Origin: Candidatus Omnitrophota bacterium
GTDB taxonomy: Bacteria; Omnitrophota; Gorgyraeia; B26-G9
DNA: 6,344 nt
Reading direction: 5' to 3'
NCBI GenBank assembly: GCA_028718845.1
Contig: JAQULA010000105.1
Span: 1 to 6,344, forward strand
Notes under the pieces: model-generated
What the model saw: the letters and a program-made list of their open reading frames with translations, nothing else
The model's database searches: none
Told to the model about the DNA's origin: nothing
Translations under genes and position numbers: made by a program
Part shown: positions 4,759-6,344 of the stretch, in pieces
Position numbering within the stretch: the stretch's first letter is position 1
Layout: each line of letters opens with the position of its first letter

Positions 4759-6344
4759 ATGTTTAGTATTCCATTGGTTTTTGCGATTACCGGCGGTTAT
4801 GTTGCGCTCCTTTTTATTGTCGCTTTTTGGATTGAGCGCAATTCTTCCTGGGGAGAAAAATTAAGCAACAGTCCGTTTGTGTATGCTCTTTCTCTGGGGG
4901 TTTATTGTACGGCCTGGACCTATTACGGCAGTGTCGGGAAGGCGGCGACATCCGGGATGTTGTTCCTGACCATGTATTTAGGTCCGACCCTGGGAATCGT
5001 TTTCTGGTGGGTGTTGCTGCGCAAACTGGTGCGGATAAAAAATGCCCACCGGATCACCAGTATCGCCGATTTCATTTCCAGCCGGTATAATAAGTCGGAA
5101 GTGCTGGCCGCTCTCGCGACGATAGTCGCAGTTGTCGGAAGCCTGCCGTACCTGGCGTTACAGTTAAAAGCTATTTTTACGACGATTACTCTTATCACCA
5201 ACAGCACTCCGCAGTCGGCATCATCTCCGTTGACGCTGGAACAGGTCCATATCCTGGTTCTGGTTATCCTGATCTTATTTACCATTCTTTTGGGCGTCCG
5301 GCGGCTTGACCCTACGGAACGGCATCGGGGCGTGATGGTTGCGTTAGCGCTGGAAAGCATTGTGAAACTGGTCGCGTTTATCGCGGTGGGTATCTTTGTG
5401 ACTTATTATATCAACCACGGATTGCTGGATATTATGACGTCGATTTCCAAAGAAGCCGTGGCTCCGTTGGTTCACGATATTAATCCGGAAGGCCGTTCTT
5501 ATCTGACCTGGGTGACCTATTTATTGCTGTCCATGTCGGCAATACTGTTTGTGCCCCGGCAGTTTCATGTCGCGGTTGTCGAAAATTCCAACGAAAAACA
5601 TATTCGTACCGCGATGTGGATGTTCCCGCTGTATATGTTTTTAATTAATTTTTTCATCTATCCGGTGGCGATGGGCGGGCTTTTGGCCGGGCAGCCGCTC
5701 GCGCAGGCCGATAGCTTTGTTTTGTCCTTGCCCAGTATTTCGGGAAATCAGGGGCTGGTTCTGCTGGTCTTCATCGGCGGGGTTTCCGCGGCTACCGGTA
5801 TGGTCTTTGCCGAATCGATGACAATTTCAACCATGGTAACCAACCACCTGATCCTGCCGCTGGTGTCGAGAGTTAAGTCGCTGGGGTTTTTACGCCGCCA
5901 TCTTTTGTCCTGCCGCTGGCTGGTGGTTATCGGTTTTATTCTGCTGGGGTATCTGTTTACGGTAAAAATAGCGGTGACTTTTACCCTGGTGGATATCGGG
6001 ATGATCGCGTTCGCGGCTTTTTTGCAATTTGCCCCGCCGATCGTGGCCGGATTATTCTGGCCCCGGGCGAATAAAACCGGCGCGATTTCCGGGCTGACCG
6101 CCGGATTTGTCCTTTGGTCGTATACGTTGCTGATGCCGACTTTTATCAAAGGAGGCTGGCTGCCTTCTTCCATCCTGACGAAAGGGCCGTGGGGGATAGC
6201 CTTACTTAATCCGGAACGTCTGTTCGGCGTGTTTATATCCAATCCGTTGATTCACGGAGTATTCTGGTCTTTGCTGTGCAATATCGGTTTGCTGGTCGCC
6301 GGGTCGGTGTTGAGCCGGCAGGATGAAGAAGAGCAAAGGATCGC
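4759..6344 (+). CDS. SLC5 (sodium:solute symporter) part of a CbrA/CrbS-type transporter-histidine kinase, 3' end outside window
   Basis: The frame is open from the ATG at 4759 to the right edge, giving 528 residues. It carries about 13 membrane segments of the SLC5/SSF fold. Stretches typical of CbrA/CrbS hybrids rather than plain transporters are CTAWTYYGSVGKAATSG (50-66), ITSIADFISSRY (99-110), LPYLALQLKAI (129-139), ESIVKLVAF (199-207), FVPRQFHVAVVEN (264-276), GGVSAATGMVF (340-350) with STMVTN (357-362), and GLFWPRANKTGAISG (431-445). TGMV and the preceding SAAT lie where SSF proteins hold Na2. The visible end, LSRQDEEEQRI, is where the linker to the STAC domain usually begins, so STAC, PAS, HisKA and ATPase domains are expected downstream; that part is inference. 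Relatives sense and take up histidine (CbrA) or respond to acetate (CrbS) in the inner membrane. The start has no strong Shine-Dalgarno and probably depends on coupling to the small gene in front. A plain symporter is the less likely alternative. Confidence 0.87.
   Translation, partial: MFSIPLVFAITGGYVALLFIVAFWIERNSSWGEKLSNSPFVYALSLGVYCTAWTYYGSVGKAATSGMLFLTMYLGPTLGIVFWWVLLRKLVRIKNAHRITSIADFISSRYNKSEVLAALATIVAVVGSLPYLALQLKAIFTTITLITNSTPQSASSPLTLEQVHILVLVILILFTILLGVRRLDPTERHRGVMVALALESIVKLVAFIAVGIFVTYYINHGLLDIMTSISKEAVAPLVHDINPEGRSYLTWVTYLLLSMSAILFVPRQFHVAVVENSNEKHIRTAMWMFPLYMFLINFFIYPVAMGGLLAGQPLAQADSFVLSLPSISGNQGLVLLVFIGGVSAATGMVFAESMTISTMVTNHLILPLVSRVKSLGFLRRHLLSCRWLVVIGFILLGYLFTVKIAVTFTLVDIGMIAFAAFLQFAPPIVAGLFWPRANKTGAISGLTAGFVLWSYTLLMPTFIKGGWLPSSILTKGPWGIALLNPERLFGVFISNPLIHGVFWSLLCNIGLLVAGSVLSRQDEEEQRI

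Noticed and set aside
4923..5360. 145-residue minus-strand frame, with another at 5748-6242 (164 residues)
   Set aside because: Both lie opposite the SLC5 coding sequence and contain no family motifs; they are antisense shadows.
1..6344. Mobile element, CRISPR array, phage or defence system
   Set aside because: No regularly spaced direct repeats, terminal inverted repeats, transposase, integrase, nuclease or toxin motifs are visible; all coding sequence belongs to methyltransferase, transporter and sensor families, apart from one small membrane protein.

Overview
The window reads as chromosomal DNA from an uncultured-type Gram-negative bacterium of roughly 50% GC. All genes lie on the plus strand. 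Codon choice, the mix of genes and the low-complexity heptamer spacer would suit Candidatus Omnitrophota or a neighbouring phylum. That placement is a weak inference; nothing in the window is diagnostic. There are no tRNA or rRNA genes, CRISPR arrays, transposases or phage genes.

Layout. (1) Positions 1-560 hold the 3' end of an RlmL/YpsC-type RNA methyltransferase. (2) Positions 561-714 are a non-coding spacer. It begins with a run of degenerate heptamers and ends with a near-consensus sigma70-type promoter whose -10 box lies only 11 bases from the next start codon. (3) Positions 715-2295 encode a 526-residue sodium symporter of the NSS/SNF family, very close in sequence to Aquifex LeuT. (4) After a 64-base gap containing a hairpin, 2360-4477 encode a soluble PAS-PAS-GAF histidine kinase of 705 residues. 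(5) An extended -10 promoter at 4492-4500 and a strong Shine-Dalgarno precede a 75-residue protein with two membrane segments (4530-4757). (6) One base after its stop, a long reading frame starts at 4759 and runs off the right edge. Its 528 visible residues are the complete SLC5 (sodium:solute symporter) part of a CbrA/CrbS-type transporter-kinase. The kinase half would lie beyond the window.

How the genes may work together. The last four genes form two back-to-back units, each pairing sodium-coupled solute recognition with a histidine kinase. In the first, transporter (LeuT-like) and kinase (cytosolic PAS-PAS-GAF) are separate proteins, probably co-transcribed. In the second, they are expected to be fused in one polypeptide, with a small CbrX-like membrane protein translationally coupled in front. 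A reasonable inference is a locus for sensing and taking up amino acids or small organic acids. No response regulator is visible, so the outputs are unknown. The methyltransferase appears to be an unrelated upstream neighbour.

I see no wholly new system. The points most worth checking are the transporter/kinase pairing, the apparently leaderless transporter mRNA with a palindrome over its -10 box, the cysteine-rich GAF domain, the altered LeuT-type substrate pocket and the coupled small membrane protein.
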